Shown: positions 8,961 to 19,417, counted from the first letter of the stretch. The stretch is DNA of 64,000 nucleotides from Aeromonas simiae (GCF_000820125.1 NZ_CDBY01000030.1:35516-99515); one strand, 5' to 3'. The notes: generated by a model not told the origin, from the letters alone. A program made the numbers and translations.

Positions 8961-8989
8961 AAAAAACCCGCGCAATGCGCGGGTTTTTT
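8961..8989 (+). terminator. Rho-independent terminator of the rpsF operon
   Basis: CCCGCGC (8967-8973) and GCGCGGG (8977-8983) with an AAT loop, flanked by six A and six T. Confidence 0.93.
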
Positions 8990-9042
8990 ATTACCTGCCG
9001 CCGGGGTAGAGTGGAGATCGTCAACCGCAGAGGAGGCGTTCC

Positions 9043-9786
9043 ATGGCTGACTGGGTGGAAGGCCGCGTGCTTGAGCGCACCGACTGGACCGATACTCACT
9101 TCTCATTGCGGGTTCAAGCGAACCTGCCCCCCTACAAGGCTGGCCAATTCACCAAGCTGGCCCTCGTCGACGGCGAGCAGAAGGTGCAGCGCGCCTATTC
9201 GTTCGTCAATCCTCCCAGCGCGCCTTGGCACGAGTTCTATATCGTCGAGATCCCAAACGGGCAACTGACCCCTCGCCTCGGCAGCCTGCAACCGGGCGAT
9301 GCCGTGCTGGTCGCGGCCAACCCGACCGGTTTTCTCACCCTCGACGAGATCCCCGCCGGACGCGATCTCTGGATGCTCTCCACCGGCACCGCCATCGGTC
9401 CGTTTCTCTCGATCCTCGCCGACGGTGAGGTGGCGATGCGTTTTGACAACCTGGTGCTGGTGCACGGGGTGCGCTTTGGCCGCGAGCTGACCTACCAGCC
9501 GCTGCTGCGCCAACTGGCCGAGCGTTATGGGGAGCGTTTCAACTATGTGCCCATGGTCAGCCGCGAGCCGTGGCAAACCGCGCTGCCCGGTCGTATTCCG
9601 GCGGCGATCGGCAACGGTGCGCTGGAGCGGCGGGTCGGTCTTGGGATCACCCCAAGCCAGAGCCAGGTGATGATTTGCGGCAACCCCGAGATGGTGCGCG
9701 ACACCCAAGGGGTGCTGCTCGAGCGAGGGCTGGTCAAGAACCTCAGGCGCAAGCCAGGCCAGATCAGCGCCGAGAACTATTGGTAA
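9043..9786 (+). CDS. fpr: Ferredoxin/flavodoxin--NADP+ reductase
   Basis: A 247-residue FAD enzyme that transfers electrons between NADPH and ferredoxin or flavodoxin. The FAD-binding motif RAYS is at residues 50-53, the NADP-binding GTAIGPFLSIL segment around 113-123, the nucleotide-binding CGNPEMV near 210, and the C-terminus ends in YW, as in the E. coli Fpr subgroup. Start ATG 9043 follows GAGGAGG. It is monocistronic, convergent with the next gene. A SoxRS-type regulator site was not found. Confidence 0.93.
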   Translation: MADWVEGRVLERTDWTDTHFSLRVQANLPPYKAGQFTKLALVDGEQKVQRAYSFVNPPSAPWHEFYIVEIPNGQLTPRLGSLQPGDAVLVAANPTGFLTLDEIPAGRDLWMLSTGTAIGPFLSILADGEVAMRFDNLVLVHGVRFGRELTYQPLLRQLAERYGERFNYVPMVSREPWQTALPGRIPAAIGNGALERRVGLGITPSQSQVMICGNPEMVRDTQGVLLERGLVKNLRRKPGQISAENYW

Positions 9787-9790
9787 ACAC

Positions 9791-9813
9791 AGAGGGGGCC
9801 CATGGCCCCCTCT
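9791..9813. terminator. Hairpin terminator between convergent fpr and carbonic anhydrase-like gene
   Basis: AGAGGGGGCC (9791-9800) and GGCCCCCTCT (9804-9813) form a 10-bp stem with a CAT loop. The T tail on the plus strand is short (TTTA). Confidence 0.7.
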
Positions 9814-9834
9814 TTAATGCGGGTCAATGCAGGA

Positions 9835-10395
9835 TCAGAACTCGTTGGAGAGCGCCTTGTAGCCCTTCACCAGATCGATATTGGCGTGCACCACGTCTTC
9901 CGAGAACTCGGTCGCATCGACCGTGACCTTGGGAATGCGCTCGAGATCGCTCTGCTGGCTGATGTGGGTGGTGGAAGGGACGTAGAACTCGGGAGGCAGG
10001 TCGCAGCCGTCTACCACCGAGTTGTGGCGCACCACGCAGCCATCGCCGATGTGGCAGTTAAAGAGCACGCTGTTGAAACCGATGAAGACCCGGTTCCCCA
10101 CGCTACAGGGGCCATGCACTATGCTGCGGTGGGCGATGGAGCTGGACTCGCCGATGGTGACGGCGGCGCCCGATTTTGAGTGGATCACCACCCCATCCTG
10201 AATGTTGGAGTTGGCGCCGATGACGATGGGCTCCATGTCACCGAGTTCGTCGACCTCGTCGGCACGGATCACCGCATAGGGGCCGACGAAGACGTTCTCG
10301 TGGATGATCACCTTGCCGCAGATGATGGCGGTCTTGTCGATGTAAGCGGATTCGTGAATGACCGGCAGGTGGCCGGAGGGGTTCTTGCGGATCAT
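9835..10395 (-). CDS. Gamma-class carbonic anhydrase-like hexapeptide-repeat protein
   Basis: A 186-residue left-handed beta-helix protein. Residues that bind zinc and act in the archaeal Cam enzyme appear at the right spacing: R44, D46, Q66, H72, H89 and H94 (RAD, NIQDGVVIH, HRSIVHG). It therefore could hydrate CO2. Related folds include acetyltransferases such as CaiE or PaaY, and activity cannot be told from sequence alone. The C-terminal 50 residues form helices that probably pack on the trimer. It is single in its transcript and lies downstream of, on the same strand as, the transporter. Confidence 0.8.
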   Translation of the reverse strand: MIRKNPSGHLPVIHESAYIDKTAIICGKVIIHENVFVGPYAVIRADEVDELGDMEPIVIGANSNIQDGVVIHSKSGAAVTIGESSSIAHRSIVHGPCSVGNRVFIGFNSVLFNCHIGDGCVVRHNSVVDGCDLPPEFYVPSTTHISQQSDLERIPKVTVDATEFSEDVVHANIDLVKGYKALSNEF

Positions 10396-10489
10396 GCTGC
10401 TTCCCGTGGTTGAAATTCACTCCTTGCAGGCCAGCCAGCTTACGCCACCTTGATAACAGGTGAAACTCGAAACTGGTCTGGCCAACGCC

Positions 10490-11785
10490 TTAGGCCGGTT
10501 GCGCGATCCGGGCGGCCCTCCTCTGTTGCAGCCACAGCAGCAGACCGACACCAAAGCCGACGGCGCTGATGGCGGTGACATAGTGGGAGGGGGCCAGCAC
10601 ATCCTCTTTCATCCACAGGGTGACCAACATGGGGGTGAGGCCACCAAAAATGGCGTAGGCGACGTTGTAGGAGAACGACAGCCCGCTAAAGCGCACCGCA
10701 GGCGGGAAGGCATGCACCATGACGTGGGGGACGGCCCCCACTAGTCCGACGGCGAAGCCGGCCAGGGCGTAGTGGGCATAGAGGGCGTCACTACCGCCGA
10801 GCAGACCGCGATAGAAGAGGTTGACCGTGGCGGCCAGCAGCACCGAGCCGAGCAGGAAGGTGCGGCCGCTGCCGATGGCGTCGCAGAGGCGGCCATAGAC
10901 GATGCAGCCCAGGGTGAGCGCCAGGATCGCCAGCGAGTTGGCTTGCAGGGCATCGGCGGGGGCGATGGCATGCACCTTTTGCAGGTAGGTCGGGGTCATC
11001 AGGATCACCACCACGATCCCGGCCGAGAGCAGCCAGGTGAGCAGCATGGAGATGACCACACTGCCCCTGTGCTCGCGCAGCACGGTGCGCAGCGGCAGCT
11101 CCTCGGCCAGCGTCTTGCTGGCCTGCAACTCGGCAAACACCGGGGTTTCGTGCAGCCAGCGGCGCAGGTACATGGCGAAGATGCCGAACACCCCGCCGAG
11201 CACGAAGGCCAGACGCCAGCCCCATTGGCTCACCTCGCTCGGGCTCATCCCCTTGTTGATGGCGGTGGCGACCAGAGAGCCGAGCAGAATGCCGGCGGTC
11301 AGGCCGCCGGTCAGCACGCCGCAGGCGACCCCCACCCGTTTGGCGGGGACGTGTTCAGCCACGAAGACCCAGGCGCCCGGCACCTCGCCGCCGATGGCGG
11401 CCCCTTGCAGAATGCGCAGCAACAGCAGCAGCAGTGGGGCAAGGATGCCGAGGGTGGCGTGGGTCGGCAGCAAGCCGATGAGCAGGGTCGGCAACGCCAT
11501 CAGGATGATGCTCAAGGTGAACATCCGCTTGCGGCCGACCAGATCACCGAAGTGGGCCATGATGATGCCGCCGAGCGGGCGCGCCAGGTAGCCGGCGGCG
11601 AAGATGCCGAAGGTCTGGAACTGGCGCAGCCACTCGGGGATATCGGGCGGGAAGAACAGCTCACCGATCACCACGGCGAAGAAGACGAAGATGATGAAGT
11701 CGTAAAATTCCAGCGCGCCACCGAGGGCGGCCAGCCCCAGCGTCTTGTAGTCCTGCCGGGAGAGGGGGCGGGTGTGTGTGCTCAT
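10490..11785 (-). CDS. MFS transporter, metabolite:H+ symporter (MHS) family
   Basis: A 431-residue protein with about twelve hydrophobic segments. The GDLVGRKR loop between helices 2 and 3, LQGAAIGGEVPGAWVFVAEH in the fourth region, and the N-terminal LGGALEFYDFIIFVFFA place it with the MHS group (ProP, ShiA, KgtP). The start ATG at 11785 is where similarity begins; the frame stays open far upstream without a plausible start. Substrate is not predictable. It is divergent from the ATP pyrophosphatase gene across 142 bases. Confidence 0.88.
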   Translation of the reverse strand: MSTHTRPLSRQDYKTLGLAALGGALEFYDFIIFVFFAVVIGELFFPPDIPEWLRQFQTFGIFAAGYLARPLGGIIMAHFGDLVGRKRMFTLSIILMALPTLLIGLLPTHATLGILAPLLLLLLRILQGAAIGGEVPGAWVFVAEHVPAKRVGVACGVLTGGLTAGILLGSLVATAINKGMSPSEVSQWGWRLAFVLGGVFGIFAMYLRRWLHETPVFAELQASKTLAEELPLRTVLREHRGSVVISMLLTWLLSAGIVVVILMTPTYLQKVHAIAPADALQANSLAILALTLGCIVYGRLCDAIGSGRTFLLGSVLLAATVNLFYRGLLGGSDALYAHYALAGFAVGLVGAVPHVMVHAFPPAVRFSGLSFSYNVAYAIFGGLTPMLVTLWMKEDVLAPSHYVTAISAVGFGVGLLLWLQQRRAARIAQPA

Positions 11786-11927
11786 GTCAGTCCCTGTTGT
11801 GGTTATCATCCTGATGGAGTGGTGCTGGGCGGCACCCTGCGTCGAGGGTAAGATGCGCCGGTAGCGGCTGTAAATCGCGCAATCCGCAACACAGTCTTGC
11901 GTTTCCCGGCCGGGTGAGGAGTCGTCG

Positions 11928-12590
11928 ATGAGAAGGGTTCTGCTCTCATGGAGCAGTGGCAAAGACAGCGCCTGGGTGCTGCACCGGCTGCGTCAGCAGC
12001 CTGATATCGAGGTGGTGGGGCTGTTTACCACCACCAACGAGGCGTTCGAGCGAGTGGCTATCCACGGGGTGCGCAATGCGTTGCTGCATGCCCAGGCCGA
12101 GGCGATCGGGCTGCCTTTGCACCTTATCCCGCTGCCGTGGCCGTGCAGTAATGCCGATTACGAGGCGCGCATGGGGGCGTTCGTCACCCGTTGCCATGCC
12201 ATGGGGATCGATCACTTCGCATTTGGCGATCTGTTTCTCGCCGATGTGCGCCGCTATCGGGAGGAGAAGCTAGCCGGGTGTGGCATCACCCCGCTCTTTC
12301 CGCTGTGGGGCATTCCGACCGATGTGTTGGTCGGCGAGATGCTGGCGGGCGGTCTCAAGGCGACCGTGAGCGCCTGCGATCCGGCCCGGGTGCCGCGCCA
12401 GGTGGCTGGCCACCCATTCGATGCCGATCTGCTGGCTCTGCTCCCCAAGGATGTGGACCCGTGTGGCGAGCACGGTGAGTTTCATACCTTCGCCTGGGAT
12501 GGCCCCATGTTTTTCCACCCAGTGATGTGCCGCACCGGCGAAACGGTGGAGCGGGAGGGGTTTCTCTACACCGACTTGCTCCCGGCGTGA
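11928..12590 (+). CDS. DUF71/Dph6-like ATP pyrophosphatase
   Basis: A 220-residue PP-loop enzyme. The ATP pyrophosphatase motif SSGKDS is at residues 9-14, and the family-specific DPCGEHGEFHT motif lies near 177-187. Eukaryotic and archaeal relatives make diphthamide on EF-2, which bacteria lack, so a bacterial copy must do something else. Proposed roles in the literature include a nucleotide or cofactor amidation, but the true reaction is unknown. SD GAGGAG sits before the ATG. Confidence 0.85.
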   Translation: MRRVLLSWSSGKDSAWVLHRLRQQPDIEVVGLFTTTNEAFERVAIHGVRNALLHAQAEAIGLPLHLIPLPWPCSNADYEARMGAFVTRCHAMGIDHFAFGDLFLADVRRYREEKLAGCGITPLFPLWGIPTDVLVGEMLAGGLKATVSACDPARVPRQVAGHPFDADLLALLPKDVDPCGEHGEFHTFAWDGPMFFHPVMCRTGETVEREGFLYTDLLPA

Positions 12591-12609
12591 TGGCGGCTGG
12601 CCAGAAAAA

Positions 12610-12635
12610 AAGGGATGCCGATGGCATCCCTTTTC
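12610..12635. terminator. Bidirectional terminator between convergent genes
   Basis: AAGGGATGCC (12610-12619) and GGCATCCCTT (12623-12632), loop GAT. A run on the left and T run on the right serve both strands. Confidence 0.88.
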
Positions 12636-12652
12636 GTGTGTCCCAGCCTGGG

Positions 12653-13183
12653 TTACAGCAGATCTTCAATCTCGCTGCGCAGGTACTGGAACAGTTCGCG
12701 GTAGGCGACGGGCGGCTTGTTGTGCTCGCGCTCCTTTTGCACCGAGCGCAGCAGCTGGCGCAGCTTCTGGCGATCGAGCTCGTGGAACTGTCCGAGCAGC
12801 TCGTTGATGGCGACATCCCCTTCATCGATCAGGCGCTCGCGCCACTGCTCCAGCCGGTGCTGGCGGGCGTTGGCGGTGGCATGACGGTTTTTGATGATGG
12901 AGAGCGCCTCGGCGATGGGCTCCACGTCACGGCTGCGCATCAGACGGCCGATAAACTGCAAGTGGCGGCGGTAGGCCTCGTTCTTCTTGGGCTTGAGCTT
13001 GTGGGCCAAGGACACGGCGTCAGCCAGCTCTTCGTCGAGGGGGATCTTCTCCAGCTCGCTCGGCTTGAGGTCGACTATCTCCTCACCCATTGTCTGCAAC
13101 GCTTCGGCGTCGCGCTTGAGCTGGCTCTTGCTGGGGCCCCAGTCTTCCCACTCGTCGTGCTGGTCGTCGTTGAAATGACTCAT
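12653..13183 (-). CDS. darP: Ribosome-associated assembly factor (DUF615)
   Basis: A 176-residue all-helical, highly charged protein of the YjgA/DarP family, which acts in late 50S subunit assembly. Recognisable segments are WEDWGPSKSQLKRDAEALQ near the N-terminus and IGRLMRSRD.EPI in the middle. The start ATG 13183 gives the usual MSHFNDD N-terminus. It is divergent from pmbA, the same pairing as in E. coli. Confidence 0.93.
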   Translation of the reverse strand: MSHFNDDQHDEWEDWGPSKSQLKRDAEALQTMGEEIVDLKPSELEKIPLDEELADAVSLAHKLKPKKNEAYRRHLQFIGRLMRSRDVEPIAEALSIIKNRHATANARQHRLEQWRERLIDEGDVAINELLGQFHELDRQKLRQLLRSVQKEREHNKPPVAYRELFQYLRSEIEDLL

Positions 13184-13297
13184 TGGTCTCGGATCCTGTG
13201 ATTTTATTCGCACGGGTTGGCCGATATGTTACCAGCTTCTCCCGCCCTTTGCTGGGCTCTGTTATGCTAGGCCCTTTCCCTCAATCAGACTGGATGT

Positions 13298-14641
13298 ATG
13301 GATCAGCAAGCGCAAATCCGTCAGGAGCAGGCCCAGCTCGAGGCCGCGGTGGCCGAGGCCCTCGATATTGCCAAGGAGCTCGGTGCCTCGCTGGCCGAGG
13401 TGTCCATCAGCAAGCAGACCGGGCTGTCGGTCAACACCCGCGGTGGCGAGCTGGAGAGCATTGAATTCAACAAGGATGGAGCCTTGGGGATCGCCGTCTA
13501 TCGGGATGGTTGCAAGGGCTCCTCTTCCACCACGGATCTCGGCCGCAGCGCCATCCGCGCCTGTGTCGAGGCCGCCATCGAGATTGCCCGCCACACCTCG
13601 CGCGACGAGGCGGCGGGTCTGGCCGATCCCGAGCTGCTCGCCTGGGAGGCACCGGATCTCGAGCTCTGTCATCCGGTCTCGCTCGATCCGGCCGAGGGCA
13701 CGGCGTTGGCGCTGGAGTGCGAGCGACTGGCCCTGGGACGCGATCCGCGCATCAAGCATTCGGATGGCGCCGGCTTTACCAGCCATCTCGGGGTCAAGGT
13801 GTATGGCAACAGCCACGGCTTTGTGAAGGGCTACGCCGCATCGCGCCACTCCTTGAGCTGCGTGCTGATCGGCGAGCAGGATGGCGACATGCAGCGCGAC
13901 TACGGCTGGAGCTGCCACCGCCGCATGGAGGGGCTGTGGAGCCCGCAGCGCATCGCCGACGAGGCGGTGGAGCGCACCGTCTCCCGCCTTGGCGGACGCA
14001 AAATTGAGACCCGCCAGGCCCCCGTGCTGTTTCACCCCGACACCGCCTCCGGCCTGTGGGGCCATCTGGTGATGGGGATCAGCGGTGGCAACCTCTATCG
14101 CAAGTCGAGCTTCCTGCAAGAAAAGCGTGGGGAGATCATCCTGCCCGAGTGGCTCTCCATCACCGAGCACCCGCACCTCAAGGGGGCGCTGGCCAGCGCG
14201 CCGTTCGATGGTGAAGGGGTACGCACCCGCGATCTCGACATTATCCGCGATGGCCGCCTGATGACCTGGCTGCTCACCTCCTACTCGGCGCGCAAGCTGG
14301 GGCTCACCTCCACGGGGCATGCCGGCGGCATCCACAACTGGCAGGTCTCCCACAGTGGTCAGGATTTTCAGGCGCTGCTCAAGGAGATGGGCACGGGCCT
14401 GCTGGTGACCGAGCTGATGGGGCAGGGGGTCAACATCGTCAACGGCGATTACTCCCGCGGCGCTGCCGGCTTTTGGGTCGAGAATGGGGAGATAGCCTAC
14501 CCGGTCGAGGAGATCACCATCGCCGGCAACCTGAGCGACATGTACCGCCACATCGTGGCGGTGGGCAGCGACGCCGACGAGCGCTCCAGCCTCAAGACCG
14601 GCTCTGTGCTCATCGAGAACATGAAGCTGGCCGGCCACTGA
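13298..14641 (+). CDS. pmbA: Metalloprotease PmbA/TldE
   Basis: A 447-residue TldE-type protein that partners TldD in a cytoplasmic heterodimeric protease. In E. coli it processes microcin B17 and the CcdA antitoxin. Length and the C-terminal block (GTGLLVTELMGQGVNIVNGDYSRGAAGFWVENG, in part) are typical. The active-site HExxxH belongs to TldD, not to this subunit, and is absent here as expected. tldD is not in the window. Confidence 0.95.
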   Translation: MDQQAQIRQEQAQLEAAVAEALDIAKELGASLAEVSISKQTGLSVNTRGGELESIEFNKDGALGIAVYRDGCKGSSSTTDLGRSAIRACVEAAIEIARHTSRDEAAGLADPELLAWEAPDLELCHPVSLDPAEGTALALECERLALGRDPRIKHSDGAGFTSHLGVKVYGNSHGFVKGYAASRHSLSCVLIGEQDGDMQRDYGWSCHRRMEGLWSPQRIADEAVERTVSRLGGRKIETRQAPVLFHPDTASGLWGHLVMGISGGNLYRKSSFLQEKRGEIILPEWLSITEHPHLKGALASAPFDGEGVRTRDLDIIRDGRLMTWLLTSYSARKLGLTSTGHAGGIHNWQVSHSGQDFQALLKEMGTGLLVTELMGQGVNIVNGDYSRGAAGFWVENGEIAYPVEEITIAGNLSDMYRHIVAVGSDADERSSLKTGSVLIENMKLAGH

Positions 14642-14660
14642 GTGCGGGCTGACAAATAAA

Positions 14661-14687
14661 AACGGCGCCTTGCGGCGCCGTTTTTTT
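14661..14687. terminator. Terminator between convergent pmbA and murA
   Basis: AACGGCGCC (14661-14669) and GGCGCCGTT (14674-14682), loop TTGC, with seven T on the plus strand and an A-rich tract on the other side, so it can work in both directions. Confidence 0.9.
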
Positions 14688-14701
14688 ATGGGCGATCAGG
14701 A

Positions 14702-15958
<1,257 letters not shown>

Positions 15959-15977
15959 TTACGTTTTCTTTACCTGA

Positions 15978-16235
15978 TCAGGAGGGCAGCAAAAATTTGC
16001 GTTCGCGGCTCCACTCGGCCGGGGTGAAGGCCTTGATGGAGAGCGCGTGGATCGCGTTGGTGGCAATCTTGTCCATCAGCGGGGCATAGATGGCCTGTTG
16101 TTTCTTGACTCGGCTCATGCCGTCGAACATGTCGCCGACGGCAATCACCTGGAAGTGACTGCCGTCGCCCTTCACGTGCACCTCGGTCAGGGGCAGTGCG
16201 GCCAGCAGCAGCGCTTCGATTTCAGAGACTTGCAT
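15978..16235 (-). CDS. ibaG: BolA-family protein IbaG
   Basis: An 85-residue BolA-like protein that can bind an Fe-S cluster together with monothiol glutaredoxin. The [17 protein letters not shown] and RVKKQQAIY segments are near-identical to E. coli IbaG. The ATG at 16235 is preferred over 16241 because AAGG then lies six bases upstream rather than abutting the start. It lies between mlaB and murA. Confidence 0.92.
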   Translation of the reverse strand: MQVSEIEALLLAALPLTEVHVKGDGSHFQVIAVGDMFDGMSRVKKQQAIYAPLMDKIATNAIHALSIKAFTPAEWSRERKFLLPS

Positions 16236-16237
16236 AG

Positions 16238-16498
16238 TCATCCTTGGGATTCGATAGAAAACAGGTCGGCCACGCCATAGAGGGTGGCCAACTTGGTGAA
16301 ATCATCGGGAACCGAGGTCAGCAGGGGGATGGCGCCGCGCTCGCGCACCGCCTTGCCCCACTTGACCATGAGAGCGATACCGGCGGAGTCTAGGGTGAGC
16401 ACTTCACACAAGTCCATGCTCTCGTCTTGCCACCATTGCTGGCGGATCTCCCACAGGCGCTTGACCTGCTCCCCTTGCAGGTTACCGCTCAGTTTCAT
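16238..16498 (-). CDS. mlaB: STAS-domain subunit of the Mla ABC transporter
   Basis: An 86-residue STAS-domain protein, the small cytoplasmic subunit that stabilises MlaF in the MlaFEDB complex. The [15 protein letters not shown] segment near residues 34-48 carries the conserved STAS helix. It overlaps mlaC by four bases (ATGA type), so the two are probably translationally coupled. Confidence 0.9.
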   Translation of the reverse strand: MKLSGNLQGEQVKRLWEIRQQWWQDESMDLCEVLTLDSAGIALMVKWGKAVRERGAIPLLTSVPDDFTKLATLYGVADLFSIESQG

Positions 16499-17127
16499 TT
16501 CTTGAGTACCAGCGGCTTGGCGTTGTGATCTTCAAGCTGCTTGATGACGGCGTCGATGCCGTTCTGGCGGATGAGGCCACCTAACTCGCTCTGCTTGGCG
16601 GAGAGCAGGCTGATCCCCTCGGCCACCATGTCGAAGGCTTTCCACTCGCCGGTCTTGTTGTTCTTGCGCAGCTTGAACTCAAGGTTGATGTCCGGCTTGC
16701 CCGCTTCCAGCACGTTCAGGTTGACGGCGGTGATCTCTTTTCCGTCGAGCGCCTTGGGCTGCTCTACCTTGACCGTCTGCTTGTCGTAGTGGGCCAGGGC
16801 ATCGGCGTAGGAGCTGATCATGTACTCGGTAAAGGCGTTGACGAAGGCGTCGCGCTGGGCCGGGGTGGTCTGCTTGATCTGATTGCCGAGCACCTTGTAG
16901 GCCGCGAAACGGTTGTCGATGTAAGGCAGCAGCTCTTCACGGATGATGACCCGCAGGTGATCCGGGCTGGCCTTGATCTGGGGCTGATCCGACTTGAGAC
17001 GGGCAAAGGTCTTGTCGGCCGCCACCTGAACCAGGGTGTAGGGATCGGCAGGATAGCTGGCTCGAGCGGTCAGGGAGAACAGCAGGGTGGCCATCATGCC
17101 GACGGCCAGCAGAATTTTCTTCATCAT
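16495..17127 (-). CDS. mlaC: Periplasmic phospholipid-binding protein MlaC
   Basis: A 210-residue Ttg2D/MlaC protein with a signal peptide of about 23 residues (cleavage after ARA likely). It shuttles phospholipids between the outer-membrane MlaA complex and MlaFEDB in the inner membrane. The DPYTLVQVAADKTF and LREELLPYIDNRFAA-like stretches are typical. SD AAGGAG lies eight bases upstream of the first ATG. It starts five bases after mlaD. Confidence 0.95.
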   Translation of the reverse strand: MMKKILLAVGMMATLLFSLTARASYPADPYTLVQVAADKTFARLKSDQPQIKASPDHLRVIIREELLPYIDNRFAAYKVLGNQIKQTTPAQRDAFVNAFTEYMISSYADALAHYDKQTVKVEQPKALDGKEITAVNLNVLEAGKPDINLEFKLRKNNKTGEWKAFDMVAEGISLLSAKQSELGGLIRQNGIDAVIKQLEDHNAKPLVLKK

Positions 17128-17132
17128 TGTTG

Positions 17133-17621
17133 TTACTCCTTAGCGGTTGAGTCGTCGGACTTGCTGTAGAGGAATTTACCGATCAGATCTTCGAGTACGA
17201 TGGCCGATTTGGTGTCTTCCAGCGTGTCGCCATCCTTGAGCTCCTGCGTCCCCATCTCGGCGTCGGTAAAGCCCGGCACCAGGCCGACATACTGTTCGCC
17301 GAGCAGGCCGGAGGTCAGGATGGAGAGGGTGCTGGTATCGGAGAACTCACCGGCCGATTTTTGCATCTGCATGGTGACCAGGGGCACCTGGCTCTTGGCA
17401 TCGAGACCGATATCGGTGACCCGGCCAACGACCACGCCACCGACCTTGACCGGGGAGCGCACTTTCAGGCCGCCGATATTATCGAAATGGGCGTAGATCG
17501 TATAGGTCTCCCCTTCACTCTTGAAGCTGATCCCCGCGATCTGAAGTGCCAGGGCCAGGATGGCGGCGATGCCGGCCAGCATAAAGGCGCCGACCAGGAA
17601 TTCTATTTTGCTGAATTTCAT
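17133..17621 (-). CDS. mlaD: MCE-domain subunit of the Mla transporter
   Basis: A 162-residue protein with one N-terminal membrane helix (residues 8-28) and a periplasmic MCE domain (GLKVRSPVKVGGVVVGRV) that forms a hexameric lipid channel. The start ATG at 17621 fits the usual MKFSKIEFLVGAFML N-terminus; the longer frame upstream overlaps mlaE and is not used. It sits seven bases after mlaE. Confidence 0.95.
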   Translation of the reverse strand: MKFSKIEFLVGAFMLAGIAAILALALQIAGISFKSEGETYTIYAHFDNIGGLKVRSPVKVGGVVVGRVTDIGLDAKSQVPLVTMQMQKSAGEFSDTSTLSILTSGLLGEQYVGLVPGFTDAEMGTQELKDGDTLEDTKSAIVLEDLIGKFLYSKSDDSTAKE

Positions 17622-17628
17622 ATTGACC

Positions 17629-18408
17629 TTATCCGAACATGACTGCAGTGAGTACGAAATCCAGGCCGAGCACGGCCAGGGACGAATGCACCACGGTGCG
17701 GGTTGTAGCTTGGCTGATGCCAGCCGAGGTCGGCTTGGCGTCATAACCGTTAAACAGGGCGATCCAGGTGACCACCATGGCGAAGATCAGGCTCTTGATG
17801 GCGCCTTGCATGATGTCCTCATGCCAGTCGACCGAGGCCTGCATTGCTGACCAGAAGCCCCCTTCGTCCACGCCGAGCCAGTCGACCCCGACCAGCTTGC
17901 CGCCAAAGATGCCGATCAGGCTGAACATGAAGGCGAGCAGCGGCATGCTGATGACGCCGGCCCAGAAGCGCGGGGCAACCACCCGGCGCAGGGGATCGAC
18001 GGCCATCATCTCGAGGCTGGAGAGCTGCTCGGTGGCCTTCATCAGGCCGATCTCGGCGGTCAGTGCCGAGCCCGCCCGCCCGGCAAACAGCAGGGCGGTG
18101 ACCACGGGACCCAGCTCACGCAGCAGCGAGAGAGAGACCAGCGGGCCCAGGCTGCCTTCGGCGCCGAAGTCCTTGAGCACGTTATAGCCCTGCAACGAGA
18201 GCACCATGCCGATGAACAGGCCAGAGACCAAAATGATGGCGACCGATTGCACGCCCACCACGTAGAGCTGCTGGATCAGCAGCGGAAAGTGTTTGCGCGG
18301 TGCCGGCTTGCCCGCCAGGGCGTGGAACAGCATGATGCTGGCCCGTCCGACCGAGGTGATGAAGCGAACGCCGCGCTGGCCGGTTTGGCCGATGAAGTCA
18401 ATCAGCAT
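17629..18408 (-). CDS. mlaE: Permease subunit of the Mla phospholipid transporter
   Basis: A 259-residue inner-membrane permease with about five to six hydrophobic segments. The family block [24 protein letters not shown] (residues about 92-115, shortened here) is intact. Together with MlaF, MlaD and MlaB it moves phospholipids and helps keep the outer leaflet free of them. Its first base overlaps the last base of mlaF. Confidence 0.95.
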   Translation of the reverse strand: MLIDFIGQTGQRGVRFITSVGRASIMLFHALAGKPAPRKHFPLLIQQLYVVGVQSVAIILVSGLFIGMVLSLQGYNVLKDFGAEGSLGPLVSLSLLRELGPVVTALLFAGRAGSALTAEIGLMKATEQLSSLEMMAVDPLRRVVAPRFWAGVISMPLLAFMFSLIGIFGGKLVGVDWLGVDEGGFWSAMQASVDWHEDIMQGAIKSLIFAMVVTWIALFNGYDAKPTSAGISQATTRTVVHSSLAVLGLDFVLTAVMFG

Positions 18409-19208
18409 CAGAGATCCTGTAGCAGTGCGCCGGCCGGGAAGTGGAACGGCACAGGGCCATCCGGCAGGCCGTTGAGGAACTGCGCCACCTCGGGGTTATT
18501 CTCACGACGCAGCTGGTCGGGAGTCCCTTCGGCTACCACCTTGCGGTTGGCGATGATGTAGGCGTAGTCGGCGATGGTCATCACTTCGGTGACGTCATGG
18601 GTGACGATGACCGAGGTGATGCCGAGCGCATCGTTGAGATCGCGGATGAGCTTCACCAGCACTCCCATGGTGATGGGGTCCTGTCCGACAAACGGCTCGT
18701 CATACATGATGAGATCCGGATCGAGGGCGATGGCGCGCGCCAGTGCGGCGCGCCGTGCCATGCCGCCGGAGAGCTGGGAGGGCATCAGGTTGGCGGCGCC
18801 GCGCAAGCCGACTGCCTCCAGCTTCATCATGACGATGGTATGGATCAGCTCCTCCGGCAGACCGGAGTGTTCGCGTAGCGGGAAGGCCACGTTGTCAAAT
18901 ACCGTCATACCGGTAAACAGCGCACCACTTTGGAACAGCATGCTCATGCGCTTGCGCAGCTCATAGAGGCGTGAGCGTGACAGGGTCGGTACGTTCTCGC
19001 CATCAAACAGCACTTCACCACTGCTTGGTTTGATCTGGCCGCCGATGAGACGCAGCATGGTGGTCTTGCCGATACCGCTCGGCCCCATGATGGCCGTCAC
19101 CTTGCCACGCGGTATGCGCAGGCTGATGCCGTCATAGAGCAGGCGGTCGCCATGGCTGAAGGTGAGGTTATTGATGGTAATTAGGTCGGGATTCAAGCCG
19201 TGATCCAT
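18408..19208 (-). CDS. mlaF: ATPase subunit of the Mla phospholipid transporter
   Basis: A 266-residue ABC ATPase. Walker A GPSGIGKT is at residues 42-49, the signature is [14 protein letters not shown], and Walker B reads [12 protein letters not shown]. First gene of the mla-ibaG-murA unit, divergent from kdsD across 209 bases. The ribosome-binding site before the ATG at 19208 is weak. Confidence 0.96.
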   Translation of the reverse strand: MDHGLNPDLITINNLTFSHGDRLLYDGISLRIPRGKVTAIMGPSGIGKTTMLRLIGGQIKPSSGEVLFDGENVPTLSRSRLYELRKRMSMLFQSGALFTGMTVFDNVAFPLREHSGLPEELIHTIVMMKLEAVGLRGAANLMPSQLSGGMARRAALARAIALDPDLIMYDEPFVGQDPITMGVLVKLIRDLNDALGITSVIVTHDVTEVMTIADYAYIIANRKVVAEGTPDQLRRENNPEVAQFLNGLPDGPVPFHFPAGALLQDL

Positions 19209-19374
19209 CCAGTTGTGACAAGGGACAAATTTTAGGGGCTAGTCTAGAGCGAAGCAACGACCGGGAACAACTATTGAGCAACTGGTCGGGGGGCTGAGCG
19301 CGACAGTTTTCTGTTGCTAAATCTCTCCACAAGTATCGAGGGGCGCCCGATTCGCTTATATTGGCAGAGTTTTT

Positions 19375-19380
19375 TATAAT
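19375..19380 (+). promoter_or_regulatory. -10 element upstream of kdsD
   Basis: TATAAT at 19375-19380 lies 37 bases before the kdsD start in the divergent mlaF/kdsD spacer. A -35 is only weakly seen (TTCGCT at 19351, spacing 18). Confidence 0.5.
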
Positions 19381-19417
19381 CCCGCCCCTCATATATCTCT
19401 TCGGAGCCTCATTAACC

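Noticed and set aside
10772..11851. 359-codon open frame antisense to the MHS transporter
   Set aside because: Low-complexity Q/H/G-rich translation, the typical shadow of a membrane protein gene in this base composition.
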